Source: Phytoactinopolyspora limicola (lineage in GTDB: Bacteria; Actinomycetota; Actinomycetes; Jiangellales; Jiangellaceae). From it: a DNA stretch of 64,000 nucleotides. Location of the stretch: assembly GCF_011320225.1 (NCBI RefSeq), contig NZ_JAAOEN010000008.1:124001-188000 (forward strand), in the 5' to 3' direction. Positions 33,870-42,328 of the stretch are shown one piece after another (the stretch's first letter is position 1; each line of letters starts with the position of its first letter). The position numbers were made by a program, and so were the translations under genes. The notes under the pieces are model-generated. The model was not told where the DNA came from. It searched no databases and saw only the letters and a program-made list of their open reading frames with translations.

Positions 33870-35243
33870 ATGTCCAACCAGCAGTCTGACCACCGGCCCG
33901 CACCATCGGCCGACCCGCTGGACCTGACCATCGAACACCTACGCCCACTGCTCGACCACGGCGAGATCTCGCCAGTGGCGCTCACCGAGGCCGCGATCCA
34001 GCGGATCGACGCGGGCAACGAGGAGTTGTTCGCCTTCGCCGACGTCTACCGCGACACCGCCCTCGACCGGGCCCGGGCGGCGGAGGACCGGCTGGCGACC
34101 GGGGCGCCGGTGAGCCCACTCGACGGGGTTCCGGTGGCGGTCAAAAGCCTGATCGACGTCGCCGGGCGGCGTTGTGAGGCCGGTTCGCGGGTGCTGGAGG
34201 GGCACACCGCGGTACGCGACGCGGCTGTCGTCAACGCCCTCGAGCGGGCCGGAGCGATCATCGTCGGCGCCACCACCATGGACGAGTTCGCCCTGACCAC
34301 GGTGGGCCCGGCGCGTAGCCCGATCGATCCACGACGCACCGCCGGCGGCTCCAGCGGTGGGTCCGGTGCGGCGGTGCGGGCCGGGATGTGCTTCGCGGCG
34401 CTCGGCACCGACACCGGTGGCAGCATCCGCGTCCCGGCCACCTGTTGTGGTGTGGTCGGCCTCAAACCCACGTACGGCCTGCTGCCCCTGGAGGGTGTGG
34501 TGCCACTGGCGTGGTCGCTGGACCACGTCGGCCCGCTGGCCCGCACCGTCGGCGACGTGCGGGTGATGTTCGACGTGCTTCTGGCGGGTGCGGCCGGCGG
34601 GACCGCTGCGGCGCCGTCGGCGGGTACCGGCCTGGCCGGGCGGACGATCGCGGTCCCCGACGACGAATACCTGGCTGTCCTCGCGCCATCGATCGCCGAG
34701 CAGTTCGCCGCGACGTTACAGGCGCTGCGGGATGCCGGCGCCGAGCTGCGCACCGTCGAACTGCCGGCTCAGGACGGCGTCAAAGCCGTACATTGGCCAG
34801 TGTTGTCCGGGGAGATGGCGGCCTACCACCGGCGCCGTTTCGGCCAGGCGGAGGGGCGATATGCGCCGCCGCTACGAGACGGCCTGACCGCGGGCGACAC
34901 GGTCAGCAAAGAAGAGTACGTGGCCGCGCAGCGGCAGCGGCCGGCGATCCGGGCCCACCTGGACGGCATTCTTGCCGGCGTCGACGCGATCGCCCTGCCC
35001 ACGATGGCCATCGAGCCGCCGCTGGTTGGGCAGGACACCGTCGACCTGGCCGGGCAGCCCGAAGACGCCACCGCGGCCATGGTGCGGCTCACGTCGCTGG
35101 CCAACCACACCGGCCATCCGGCGGTGTCGGTGCCACCGGGCACCACCTCGGCGGAGCGGATGTTCGGAGTCCAGCTGATCGGGCGCTACTACGACGAGCA
35201 CCACCTGTTGGACGTGGCGGGCGCGGTGGAAGCTCTACGTTAA
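33870..35243 (+). CDS. Amidase-signature hydrolase
   Basis: 457 residues from ATG 33870. The Ser-cisSer-Lys triad is visible: Lys in VPVAVKSLIDV, then TAGGSSGGSGAAV, then GTDTGGSIRVPA with the nucleophilic serine. Family members cleave linear amides, carbamates or Gln-tRNA; the lack of GatB/GatC nearby argues against tRNA amidation. Together with the YtcJ-like enzyme it could form a two-step amide degradation route (inference). A dispersed repeat lies just after the stop. Confidence 0.9.
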   Translation: MSNQQSDHRPAPSADPLDLTIEHLRPLLDHGEISPVALTEAAIQRIDAGNEELFAFADVYRDTALDRARAAEDRLATGAPVSPLDGVPVAVKSLIDVAGRRCEAGSRVLEGHTAVRDAAVVNALERAGAIIVGATTMDEFALTTVGPARSPIDPRRTAGGSSGGSGAAVRAGMCFAALGTDTGGSIRVPATCCGVVGLKPTYGLLPLEGVVPLAWSLDHVGPLARTVGDVRVMFDVLLAGAAGGTAAAPSAGTGLAGRTIAVPDDEYLAVLAPSIAEQFAATLQALRDAGAELRTVELPAQDGVKAVHWPVLSGEMAAYHRRRFGQAEGRYAPPLRDGLTAGDTVSKEEYVAAQRQRPAIRAHLDGILAGVDAIALPTMAIEPPLVGQDTVDLAGQPEDATAAMVRLTSLANHTGHPAVSVPPGTTSAERMFGVQLIGRYYDEHHLLDVAGAVEALR

Positions 35244-35254
35244 GCATCGAGGCC

Positions 35255-35341
35255 GTGGCACGCTGAAGTGCTCCACAGAACGGGCAAATAGGGCACGTTT
35301 GCGACACTTCAGCGTGCCAGGCACGACACTTCAGCGTGCCA
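35255..35341. repeat. Dispersed TGGCACG repeat, copy 3 (reversed)
   Basis: Read on the minus strand this has the same plan as the other two copies. Tandem CACTTCAGCGTGCCA units lie at 35305-35319 and 35327-35341 (22-base period), with one inverted TGGCACGCTGAAGTG at 35256-35270. It lies between the amidase stop and a decayed acetyltransferase gene. Confidence 0.88.
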
Positions 35342-35347
35342 GGCACA

Positions 35348-35830
35348 TCACGTGGCCGGAGCGGCGGCTTCGAGGTCCGCGACGCTGCCCGACATGATGG
35401 TGCCAAGGTGCGCTGTGATGTGCGCCATAGGCCAGTCCCACCAGGTCAACGCCAGCAATCGAGCCACGTCATCGTCGTCGTGTCGGGTGCGGATGAGGCG
35501 GGCCGGGGTGCCGCCGACGATCCCGTAGTCGGAGACGTCCGCGGTGACGACGGAACCGGCGGCGATGATGGCGCCATGACCGACTCGTACACCCGGCAGG
35601 ATCATGCCGTTGTCGTGGGGAAGGGAAAGGTGGACGGCCCGTCCATCCGATGGTTGGTGCCGTTCATGCTGAACCGCGCCCCCGTCCCCAGGGCGCGGAA
35701 TCTGCCGATGATCAGTTTCTCCGGCCCATAGTGGTAGAGGACGTTGCGGGTCTCGAACGCGGTCGCGTCGGCGGGGACAAACATGGTGGGGATCCTCACC
35801 GGGCATAGCGGCACCGCCGGCGACGATCAC
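35348..35830 (-). pseudogene. Decayed Vat/CatB-type xenobiotic acetyltransferase
   Basis: Two frames together recall a hexapeptide-repeat acetyltransferase of the streptogramin/chloramphenicol type. The upstream frame (35814 down to about 35610) has KLIIGRFRALGTGARFSMNG and NHRMDGPSTFPF. The downstream frame (about 35600-35348) has MILPGVRVGHGAIIAAGSVV, YGIVGGTPARLIR and LLALTWWDWP. The usual region between them, which carries the catalytic-site loop and further hexapeptides, is missing, and the frames do not join. The gene is therefore shortened and frameshifted. Confidence 0.8.
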
Positions 35831-35883
35831 CGTGGTGTTGGCGAAGGCCGTGATCTCGCGGCCCGGATACGTGTGCTGGGCGG

Positions 35884-36171
35884 TCAGATCGGCTGGTTGC
35901 CCTCGTAGACGTAGATGGTCTCCGGCGTGCTGGCGATCTTGTCGTCGATGTCGCCCGGGAGGTCGTCCGCGCGGTTCTTCAGCCGGTCCTTCTCGCCGTC
36001 GAGGTCCGCCGAGAACTCACGCGCCTGAGCGCCGAACCAGACGCTGCCGTTCCCGATCCGCTCGGCGATGCTATCCAGCTCATCGCGCAGGGTGGGGAGC
36101 CGATCATTGACGTCCGACTTCAAGTTCTCCAGCCGGCCCAGCGCGGGGTTGTCGATTTCGGTTCGTCCCAT
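35884..36171 (-). CDS. WXG100-like helical protein
   Basis: 95 residues from ATG 36171; an ATG at 36207 would add 12 residues. It is fully helical and charged, with SVWFGAQAREFSADLDGEKD in the middle. The W-F-G with following Phe resembles the helix turn of WXG100 type VII secretion substrates. ESX-like proteins often lie near large partner proteins, and a 603-residue one is encoded nearby on the same strand. No secretion machinery genes are in the window, so the class is tentative. Confidence 0.5.
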   Translation of the reverse strand: MGRTEIDNPALGRLENLKSDVNDRLPTLRDELDSIAERIGNGSVWFGAQAREFSADLDGEKDRLKNRADDLPGDIDDKIASTPETIYVYEGNQPI

Positions 36172-36225
36172 GTTCACGACGTTGGACGATCGATGCTGAT
36201 AAGTCAACTTCAGTCGAGGCCGGGT

Positions 36226-37473
36226 ATGTCAGACTCTGACACCATGAGTCGACGACCGCGGCGGCTGGTGGGTGCGCTGACCTTGCCGATACTCCTTGCC
36301 GGATGTGGTCTGTTCGGTGGTGGTTCTTCGGATCTCGAGCTGGTGGCCGGGGGTGGCGACGATCCACAGGGCACCACCGGCGAGGATGTCCGGCTCGGTG
36401 GCGTGGCGGTTGATCTCGCGGTCGCCGATGGCATGGTGTACCTGCTGGCCAGCACCGGGGGCGACCGGCGCCTGGTGACGGTGGCCCCGGATGGGTCCGT
36501 GACCCACCAGCCGTTGGACTTCCCAGCCGCTCAGTACGTGGCGGCCGGCCCGGCTGGTGAGGTGTATGCCGCGTCGAAGAATGAGATCCGCCGTCTGGAC
36601 ACCGACCCTGACGAAGCGCTGATCGTTAGTGTGGACAGCGGTGCCGCCGAGAATTCCGACGCCTTGGTCACCGACGGCAGTATCCAAGGACTAGCCGTCG
36701 ATGCCGACGGGCACCCGATCTGGACGGAGAGTTTCCTGGGCGCCGGTCCCGACGGGGCGGAACCGCCCTTGGTCCGCATCAACCGCCTAGTAGGCGGCGA
36801 GGTCGAACACGTGGCCGGGGCGTCGGAAACCGCCGTGGATGGACACGAGCTGGTTGGTTTGCGAACGACGCCACCGGAGGGCGTCACCGCCGTTGACCTG
36901 CCCCTGCGAGCAATAGGTCGAGGAGGCGCGCTGGCGGCGGGCGAAGCCGGGATCTTCATCGGCAGTTCCGACGGCATCCTGCGTATAGGCGACGACGGCT
37001 CGGTGGCGTCGGTCGTCGGCCCCGCGGACAGGGAAGCTCCGGACGCACCATTCGATGACGAGCGCGATGCGCGGGAGTTCGGCGGTGGGTGGGAGGCCGG
37101 GGGAGATCTGGACACGTCGGGTGAGGTGCTCGTTGGCGTCCAGAGCACGTTCAGTAGTCAGATCGTGGACGTTGGCGCTTTCGACTGGTCGGGAGACTTC
37201 ACCGACGGTGCGGAGGACGTCGCGGCGAAGATCGTGCGCGGGCCGCGAGCCGACGGCTCCTTCGACCTCGACGCCGACCGGAGCCCCTACGGTGATGTCG
37301 CTGTTGTGATTCACGACGGCCGGGCGGCAACCGCGATGGCACACGTCACCCGAGTCGCCATCGACGACGGGCGGCTGTATGCGGTCGGTCAAACCCGTGG
37401 ATACGGCGATTCCGACGCCGACGACGCCGAGATGCTCATCGTCGCGATGGAACTGCCCGACGACTGGCGATGA
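36226..37473 (+). CDS. Lipoprotein with propeller-like repeats
   Basis: 415 residues from ATG 36226; GAGG 6 bases upstream favours it over ATG 36244. A lipobox lies in PILLAGCGLF. The mature part has repeated segments of the type AVADGMVYLLAST, AAGPAGEVYAASKNEIRRL, LAVDADGHPIWTE and FIGSSDGILRIGDDG, suggestive of a beta-propeller of NHL/SGL style. It is anchored outside the cell. Divergent from the WXG100-like gene and convergent with the 603-residue gene. Function unknown. Confidence 0.65.
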   Translation: MSDSDTMSRRPRRLVGALTLPILLAGCGLFGGGSSDLELVAGGGDDPQGTTGEDVRLGGVAVDLAVADGMVYLLASTGGDRRLVTVAPDGSVTHQPLDFPAAQYVAAGPAGEVYAASKNEIRRLDTDPDEALIVSVDSGAAENSDALVTDGSIQGLAVDADGHPIWTESFLGAGPDGAEPPLVRINRLVGGEVEHVAGASETAVDGHELVGLRTTPPEGVTAVDLPLRAIGRGGALAAGEAGIFIGSSDGILRIGDDGSVASVVGPADREAPDAPFDDERDAREFGGGWEAGGDLDTSGEVLVGVQSTFSSQIVDVGAFDWSGDFTDGAEDVAAKIVRGPRADGSFDLDADRSPYGDVAVVIHDGRAATAMAHVTRVAIDDGRLYAVGQTRGYGDSDADDAEMLIVAMELPDDWR

Positions 37474-37497
37474 CACGTCCCGCGCTCTCGGCGCGCC

Positions 37498-39309
37498 TCA
37501 GTTGTTGGTCAGATGGCTAGGCAACTGAGCGCTGAAGTCGTCCCAGAACATGTTCTGTACCGCCGGGTCTTGGATCCATTCCAGATAGGCCCGCATGCCG
37601 CCATGCTCCTCGATCTCCTCTAGCGACATGATGCTGCCGTCATCTGCGACAAAACGGCCACCGTGCCGGTCCTCATACGTCGACGGGTCGCCGTTGAAGG
37701 TGATCGGCCCGTTGCCGCGGTCGATGGTGACCTCCGGCAGCGAACCGTCGTCGAGGCGGCGTTTCGAGTAGATGTCCGAGGCGTCGAAATGCAGGCTGTG
37801 TTCGAGGCTGTCCGCCCATGCGGCGTCGACGTCGTAGTCGGGTTTGTCTTGCTGGAGGAACGCCTTGAGCCCCCGTTTGGACAGGTCTTTGAGGAGCCCT
37901 TTCGGATCCGCGCCGACGAACAGGATGTCGATGGCCGTCTCCATCCGCTTGTTCCACTCGTCGACCTCGATGCCGAGCTGTTCGCGGACGTTCTCGCCCC
38001 GCGTCAGGAACCAGTCGGCGAAGTAACGGCTCTGGGCGAGGGAGAAGTTGTTGGCGTCCGGGTTGTCGCCGTCGGTGACACCGAGCCAGCGGGAGCGGTT
38101 GGACTCGTACTGGTTCTGGAATACGGCGGACAGGAACGCCGCGGTGTCCATGTCGCGCATGGCCTCCTCGGCGAGGCTCACCCACCAGGCGGGAGGTGCT
38201 TCCACACCGGGACGGTTGCCGTCGGGGTCGTCGAAGTACGACGGTGCCGGAGAGGTGACGCTGTCGTAGAGGTCGTCGATGTGGTGTTCGATCAGTTCAC
38301 CGAACCATTGCTGGATCTCGGTCATGGCGTGCTCACGGCCCCAGCCGTCCACTGTCTCCAGCAGCAGCCGGGTGGTCTCGTCGGCCAGCCCCTCATCGAA
38401 CCGCCGGGCCCGGATGGTGGCGGAGTTCATGATGCTGGTGAACGCCGCGCGGACGTCCGCGTTGCCCATGAGGAAGCTGCGGCCTTGCATGTACATGTCG
38501 GCCCGGCGGGTATTGTCCTTGAACCAGTTCGCCGCGGCCGTGGGATGCCGGGCCAAGGCCAGCATGATCGCCTCGGCATCTTCCATGGTCGGCGCCGGGA
38601 TGTCCTCGAGCTCGTCCATCGCATAATGCAGGAAGTTGTCGTTGAAGTGCCCGTAGCGCAGCAGCGGGGCGATGACGTTGGTGTTGCCCGGCGCCTTATG
38701 CCCGACGTAGTCCTCGATCCACTGCGGGTCGCTGAAGTCGATGCGGTGACTCGCGGTTCCGAGGGCGTAGGAGAGCGGGACGAGTTTGGCGCGGTCATAG
38801 CCGTCGTCGCTGTCCCGGTCGAGCGCGCCGACGCGTAGCGCGGCGACGCCTCGTCCGCCGATGGCGTTGAAGAACGCCTCGACGTAGTCGGGGTCGCCGT
38901 TGTGCTCCATGAGCAGTTGGTAGACCTCATCAGGGATCGTGTCACCCGGCCGGACGCCGTCCATATACTGGCTGGCGTCTTCGCGGGCCTGCCGGGCTGC
39001 CTCGTCGGCGGTGTCGAAGGCCAACTCGCCAGCTCCGGCAGTAACGAAGGAAACCCCTTGCTGTTCGGCGGCGAGGCTGGCGATGTCCCGGCGTCGCTCC
39101 AGCATCGGAAGCTGGTCACGGACCCACTCCGCCACCTGCTCGAGCTGCCCCATGTTGGTGGTGGAAACACCATTGGCGAGGAAGCGCCCACGGAAGTCGG
39201 AGACGAACTCCTCGACGTTCTCGGCGGCCTGACCAGCGTGCGTGATGAGCTCATCCAGGGCATCGGGATCGATGCCGACGGCCGGGCCGCCCCCGTACAA
39301 GTCGTGCAT
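37498..39309 (-). CDS. Large helical protein, possible type VII-associated partner
   Basis: 603 residues with no signal peptide and no membrane helix. The N-terminal 100 residues (IDPDALDELITHAGQAAENV, VAEWVRDQLPMLERRRD) look like a WXG100-like four-helix module. The middle, with YALGTASHRIDF, EAIMLALARHPTAAANWFKD and DEGLADETTRLLLETVDGWG, resembles large actinobacterial proteins annotated only as DUF6571-like. I do not see a known toxin active site at the C-terminus. With the WXG100-like gene 1.3 kb away it may form a secreted system (inference). Confidence 0.55.
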   Translation of the reverse strand: MHDLYGGGPAVGIDPDALDELITHAGQAAENVEEFVSDFRGRFLANGVSTTNMGQLEQVAEWVRDQLPMLERRRDIASLAAEQQGVSFVTAGAGELAFDTADEAARQAREDASQYMDGVRPGDTIPDEVYQLLMEHNGDPDYVEAFFNAIGGRGVAALRVGALDRDSDDGYDRAKLVPLSYALGTASHRIDFSDPQWIEDYVGHKAPGNTNVIAPLLRYGHFNDNFLHYAMDELEDIPAPTMEDAEAIMLALARHPTAAANWFKDNTRRADMYMQGRSFLMGNADVRAAFTSIMNSATIRARRFDEGLADETTRLLLETVDGWGREHAMTEIQQWFGELIEHHIDDLYDSVTSPAPSYFDDPDGNRPGVEAPPAWWVSLAEEAMRDMDTAAFLSAVFQNQYESNRSRWLGVTDGDNPDANNFSLAQSRYFADWFLTRGENVREQLGIEVDEWNKRMETAIDILFVGADPKGLLKDLSKRGLKAFLQQDKPDYDVDAAWADSLEHSLHFDASDIYSKRRLDDGSLPEVTIDRGNGPITFNGDPSTYEDRHGGRFVADDGSIMSLEEIEEHGGMRAYLEWIQDPAVQNMFWDDFSAQLPSHLTNN

Positions 39310-39470
39310 ATCTGCTTCCTCCGAGGTCTGGGCCGGGGCTGAGCGTGAAACGACCTGCCGCGTGGACGTGATATGTCTAACGGTTCCGGGTCAGCATAGG
39401 CATATCGGGCCTATGTGGGCATGCGGGTCCGTTCGATGCGTCGCCTCGCGGCCGCGTGTGCTGGCACGTG

Positions 39471-39908
39471 TCACAGCAGGTTCTCGATCTCGTCCGCCAG
39501 CTCGGTGATCGGGCGGCGGCCGTCAAGCTCGACGCTGGCGCCGCGGCGCAGCAACGGTTCGACCTCCGCGGTGTACCGGCGGATCTCCGTCTGTTGTTCG
39601 GTGGTACGGCCGTACGGGCTGTTCGTGCGGTTGGTCACCCGGTCGATCAGGACCTCGATCGGAGCGGTCAGCAGGACGACGTGCTCGAAACGGCTGTAGA
39701 AGTGGCCCTGGTTCTCGACGGTCCCCGAGATGACGACATCCTCGTGCTCGGTGAGGAGCGCGCTCATCTTCGCCTCGTCCCAGGTTCCGTCGGCTTGCTT
39801 CCAGCCGTCGTAGTCGGTGTCGACGGTGTGATGGCCGCGCCGGCTCAGCTCATCGAGTACCGTCGTCTTCCCTGCACCCGACATGCCGGTGATGAGGATC
39901 CGTGCCAT
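39471..39908 (-). CDS. P-loop nucleotide kinase-like protein
   Basis: 145 residues from ATG 39908. The start MARILITGMSGAGKTTVLDE holds the Walker A motif GMSGAGKTT. DTDYDGWK, VISGTVENQG and HVVLLTAPIEVLIDRV follow the AAA_18/shikimate-kinase-like pattern with an arginine-rich lid (NRTNSPYGRT). Proteins like this are small-molecule kinases of unknown substrate. The frame is open further upstream, but similarity begins at this Met. Single gene. Confidence 0.75.
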   Translation of the reverse strand: MARILITGMSGAGKTTVLDELSRRGHHTVDTDYDGWKQADGTWDEAKMSALLTEHEDVVISGTVENQGHFYSRFEHVVLLTAPIEVLIDRVTNRTNSPYGRTTEQQTEIRRYTAEVEPLLRRGASVELDGRRPITELADEIENLL

Positions 39909-40015
39909 GGCCGGAAGCCTAGACCACCCGGCATCACCCGGCCGACAACGTCTGAGCGGGCGACCCACCCAAGCGCTACTCCTTCTCCCGCCGCTCTATT
40001 CGTCTTGTGGGCCAG

Positions 40016-40645
40016 TCATGGTGTCTTGTTGGCCAGGATCGTTTCCATCTGGTGGATCTGCGTATTTTGCGTCGTCATCATGTCGGTGGCGACCTGTTGG
40101 ATGAACTGATCGTTGCCGTTGACGATGACGTCGATCGTCATCCTGACCGCACCCTCGTGGTGCCGGATCATCAGCTGAAGGAACAACACGTCGAAGGTGG
40201 TGCCCTGGGCCGCGCTGAGCTCTGCTAATTGGGCGGGAGAGGCCATACCCATATGTTCGAGATGTTCCGGGTGATGGAGCATCTCCTCGTAAGCCTGCTG
40301 TGCATCGGTGACCTCAAGGGAATTGCGACCCTGCCAGCCCTGCATAGAGCCGATCTCGACGCTTTGTTCCACGTCGATCCGGTTGGCCATCGCGAGCAGT
40401 TCGTCATCATGTGACCTCCCGGGAGCCAACTCACTCATCACGAGTGCCTGGAAATGGTGCGGGATCATCATGGCGACGAACATCATGTCCGCGGAGTTCG
40501 GCGCGGTCTGCGTCGACACCACGGCCGAAGGGGACGGGTCCGGCGACGCGACGGGGGAGTGTTGAGCCGTCGTCGCGGACGCCGACGCCGCAACGAATAC
40601 GCCCGCGACGATCAACGCCGCACCTGTAGCTTTCCGAAACCTCAT
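40016..40645 (-). CDS. Secreted DUF305 protein
   Basis: 209 residues with a signal peptide to about residue 28. DUF305 has two ferritin-like halves with His/Met motifs, here FVAMMIPHHFQALVMSELA and FLQLMIRHHEGAVRMTIDVI. These His-His pairs suggest metal (often copper) binding, but no activity is established. It is located in the cell wall space. The LVIVD-repeat gene lies upstream on the same strand, 136 bases away, and may be co-expressed. Confidence 0.88.
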   Translation of the reverse strand: MRFRKATGAALIVAGVFVAASASATTAQHSPVASPDPSPSAVVSTQTAPNSADMMFVAMMIPHHFQALVMSELAPGRSHDDELLAMANRIDVEQSVEIGSMQGWQGRNSLEVTDAQQAYEEMLHHPEHLEHMGMASPAQLAELSAAQGTTFDVLFLQLMIRHHEGAVRMTIDVIVNGNDQFIQQVATDMMTTQNTQIHQMETILANKTP

Positions 40646-40781
40646 GGTGCGCCTGTCCTTTCTTATCCGGCCACGGATAGATGCGACCGAAGTGGCCGGT
40701 GTCGATGAGGTCGACGAAGTTGATAGGCCGAGTCCCGGCGAGGGCGGCCGCCGGGACCCGGTAGCCCGGTAGATGGCGGGG

Positions 40782-42182
40782 TCAGTGCGCGTAGCGGTAC
40801 TGGGTTTGTGCGTTCAGGAGGTCGAACTTGATCCGATTGGCGCTGGGCACACCTTGGAGGCCGGTGAGTTTGAGGACGTCGAGTCCCTTGATCATGTCGC
40901 TGGAGTAGATGAAGCCGTTGTACCAATACGCCGACCATGAACCACCGACCTGGAGTACGTCGGTGCTCAGCGGGCCGCGCTCCCAATAGGCGATCTCGAC
41001 CGGGTTGTCCGGGTCGGTGAACTCCCACACCGACACGCCGCCCTGGTACCACGCCTGCACCATGATGTCGCGGCCTTTGACGGGGACCAGCGAACCGTTG
41101 TGTGCGACGCAGTTCTCAGTGCTCTGCTGGTGGCGAGGGATCTTGTAGTAGCTGCGGAAGACCAGTTCTCGGTCGTCGCCCTCGCCGACGATGTCATAGA
41201 TCGCATTGGCGCCGTGGTGCGGGCCGACGGCTTCGTTGCAGGTGGCAGCCACGCCGCCACCCAACTCATCGGTGAACACCACTCGCTGCGCGTCATTGGT
41301 GAACGTCGCCGAATGATAGAACGCGAAGTTGGCGTCGGTGATGTTGGTGATCACGTACGGATCCGCGGGATCGGTGATGTCCATCAGGATGCCCTCACCC
41401 ATACAGGCGCCGGCCGCGAGATCCTCCTCGGGGAAGACCGTGATGTCGTGGCAGCCCGACGTGCGGGGTGCTCCGCCGTCGGGGAAGAGGATGGGCTTGG
41501 CGATCACCGATGCGTCAGCCGGGTTGTCGAGCGGGACCTCGATGATCGAGATCGAATCGTGCGGCGGCTGGCAGTGGGGGAACACCGGCGCCGGGCCATA
41601 CGACGAGATGTAGAGGTAGATCTCGTCGTTGCCGGTGCCCGGGACGAGCGTGTGGGTGTGCGATCCGCAGTCCGTCCGCACCGACGTGACGTAGTGCGGG
41701 TTGCCGACGTCGCTGACGTCGAAGATCCGAATGCCCTCCCACCCGGTCGGATTGGCCGGCGACGTCGGTGGGCTCCCGCAGACGTCGTCCGTGCGGGGAT
41801 AGTCGACCGACACGAACAGGAGGTCGCCATCCGGGCTAATGGAAACGTCACCTTGCCCGCCAGGACAATGCACCAGTCCAACGACCGTGGGCCGATGCGG
41901 CTGAGTGATGTCATAGATCGTGACTCCGCCGTAACTGCCTTGATAGGCGTAGTTACCCCAGAACGCGATGTCGGTGTGCCAGTCGTTATCGACTGCTTCC
42001 TGCCTCGGCACGTTGGCTACTGATCGGATGTATTTGCTGTGCGACACCTCGTCCACGTCGAGCTCGTCGCTCTGCGCGATTGACGGGCCGGCCGAGCCGA
42101 GCGACATGAGTACCATGGCGACGCCCAGCACGGCCGCCTGTAGTGCTCGACGCGGTCTGCGCCCGAGGAGGGGGGTAGGCAT
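40782..42182 (-). CDS. Secreted LVIVD-repeat beta-propeller protein
   Basis: 466 residues from ATG 42182; GGAAGGAGAG 7 bases upstream decides against the Met at 42218. The signal peptide runs to about residue 37 (SAGPSIAQSD). Repeats of LVIVD type are clear: GGVTIYDITQPHRPTVVGLV, WEGIRIFDVSDVGNPHYVTS, ILMDITDPADPYVIT and VSVWEFTDPDNPVEI. Such proteins form propellers on the cell surface with unknown ligands. Several Cys pairs suggest disulfides. The neighbouring DUF305 gene is a likely partner. Confidence 0.85.
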   Translation of the reverse strand: MPTPLLGRRPRRALQAAVLGVAMVLMSLGSAGPSIAQSDELDVDEVSHSKYIRSVANVPRQEAVDNDWHTDIAFWGNYAYQGSYGGVTIYDITQPHRPTVVGLVHCPGGQGDVSISPDGDLLFVSVDYPRTDDVCGSPPTSPANPTGWEGIRIFDVSDVGNPHYVTSVRTDCGSHTHTLVPGTGNDEIYLYISSYGPAPVFPHCQPPHDSISIIEVPLDNPADASVIAKPILFPDGGAPRTSGCHDITVFPEEDLAAGACMGEGILMDITDPADPYVITNITDANFAFYHSATFTNDAQRVVFTDELGGGVAATCNEAVGPHHGANAIYDIVGEGDDRELVFRSYYKIPRHQQSTENCVAHNGSLVPVKGRDIMVQAWYQGGVSVWEFTDPDNPVEIAYWERGPLSTDVLQVGGSWSAYWYNGFIYSSDMIKGLDVLKLTGLQGVPSANRIKFDLLNAQTQYRYAH

Positions 42183-42328
42183 AAGGCGACTCTCCTTCCG
42201 CTTTGTAAGCAACATCACAATTGCGGCGGAAAGTCACAATAGACAACTGTAGGAAACTCCGAGAATTCTTCCGACGATCCATCTCAGGGCCTAACACCGG
42301 CAGTCATAGGCCATAACCCCAACTGATG

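Noticed and set aside
41100-42023. 307-codon plus-strand frame
   Set aside because: Antisense to the LVIVD-repeat gene, with no recognisable motifs and no ribosome binding site.
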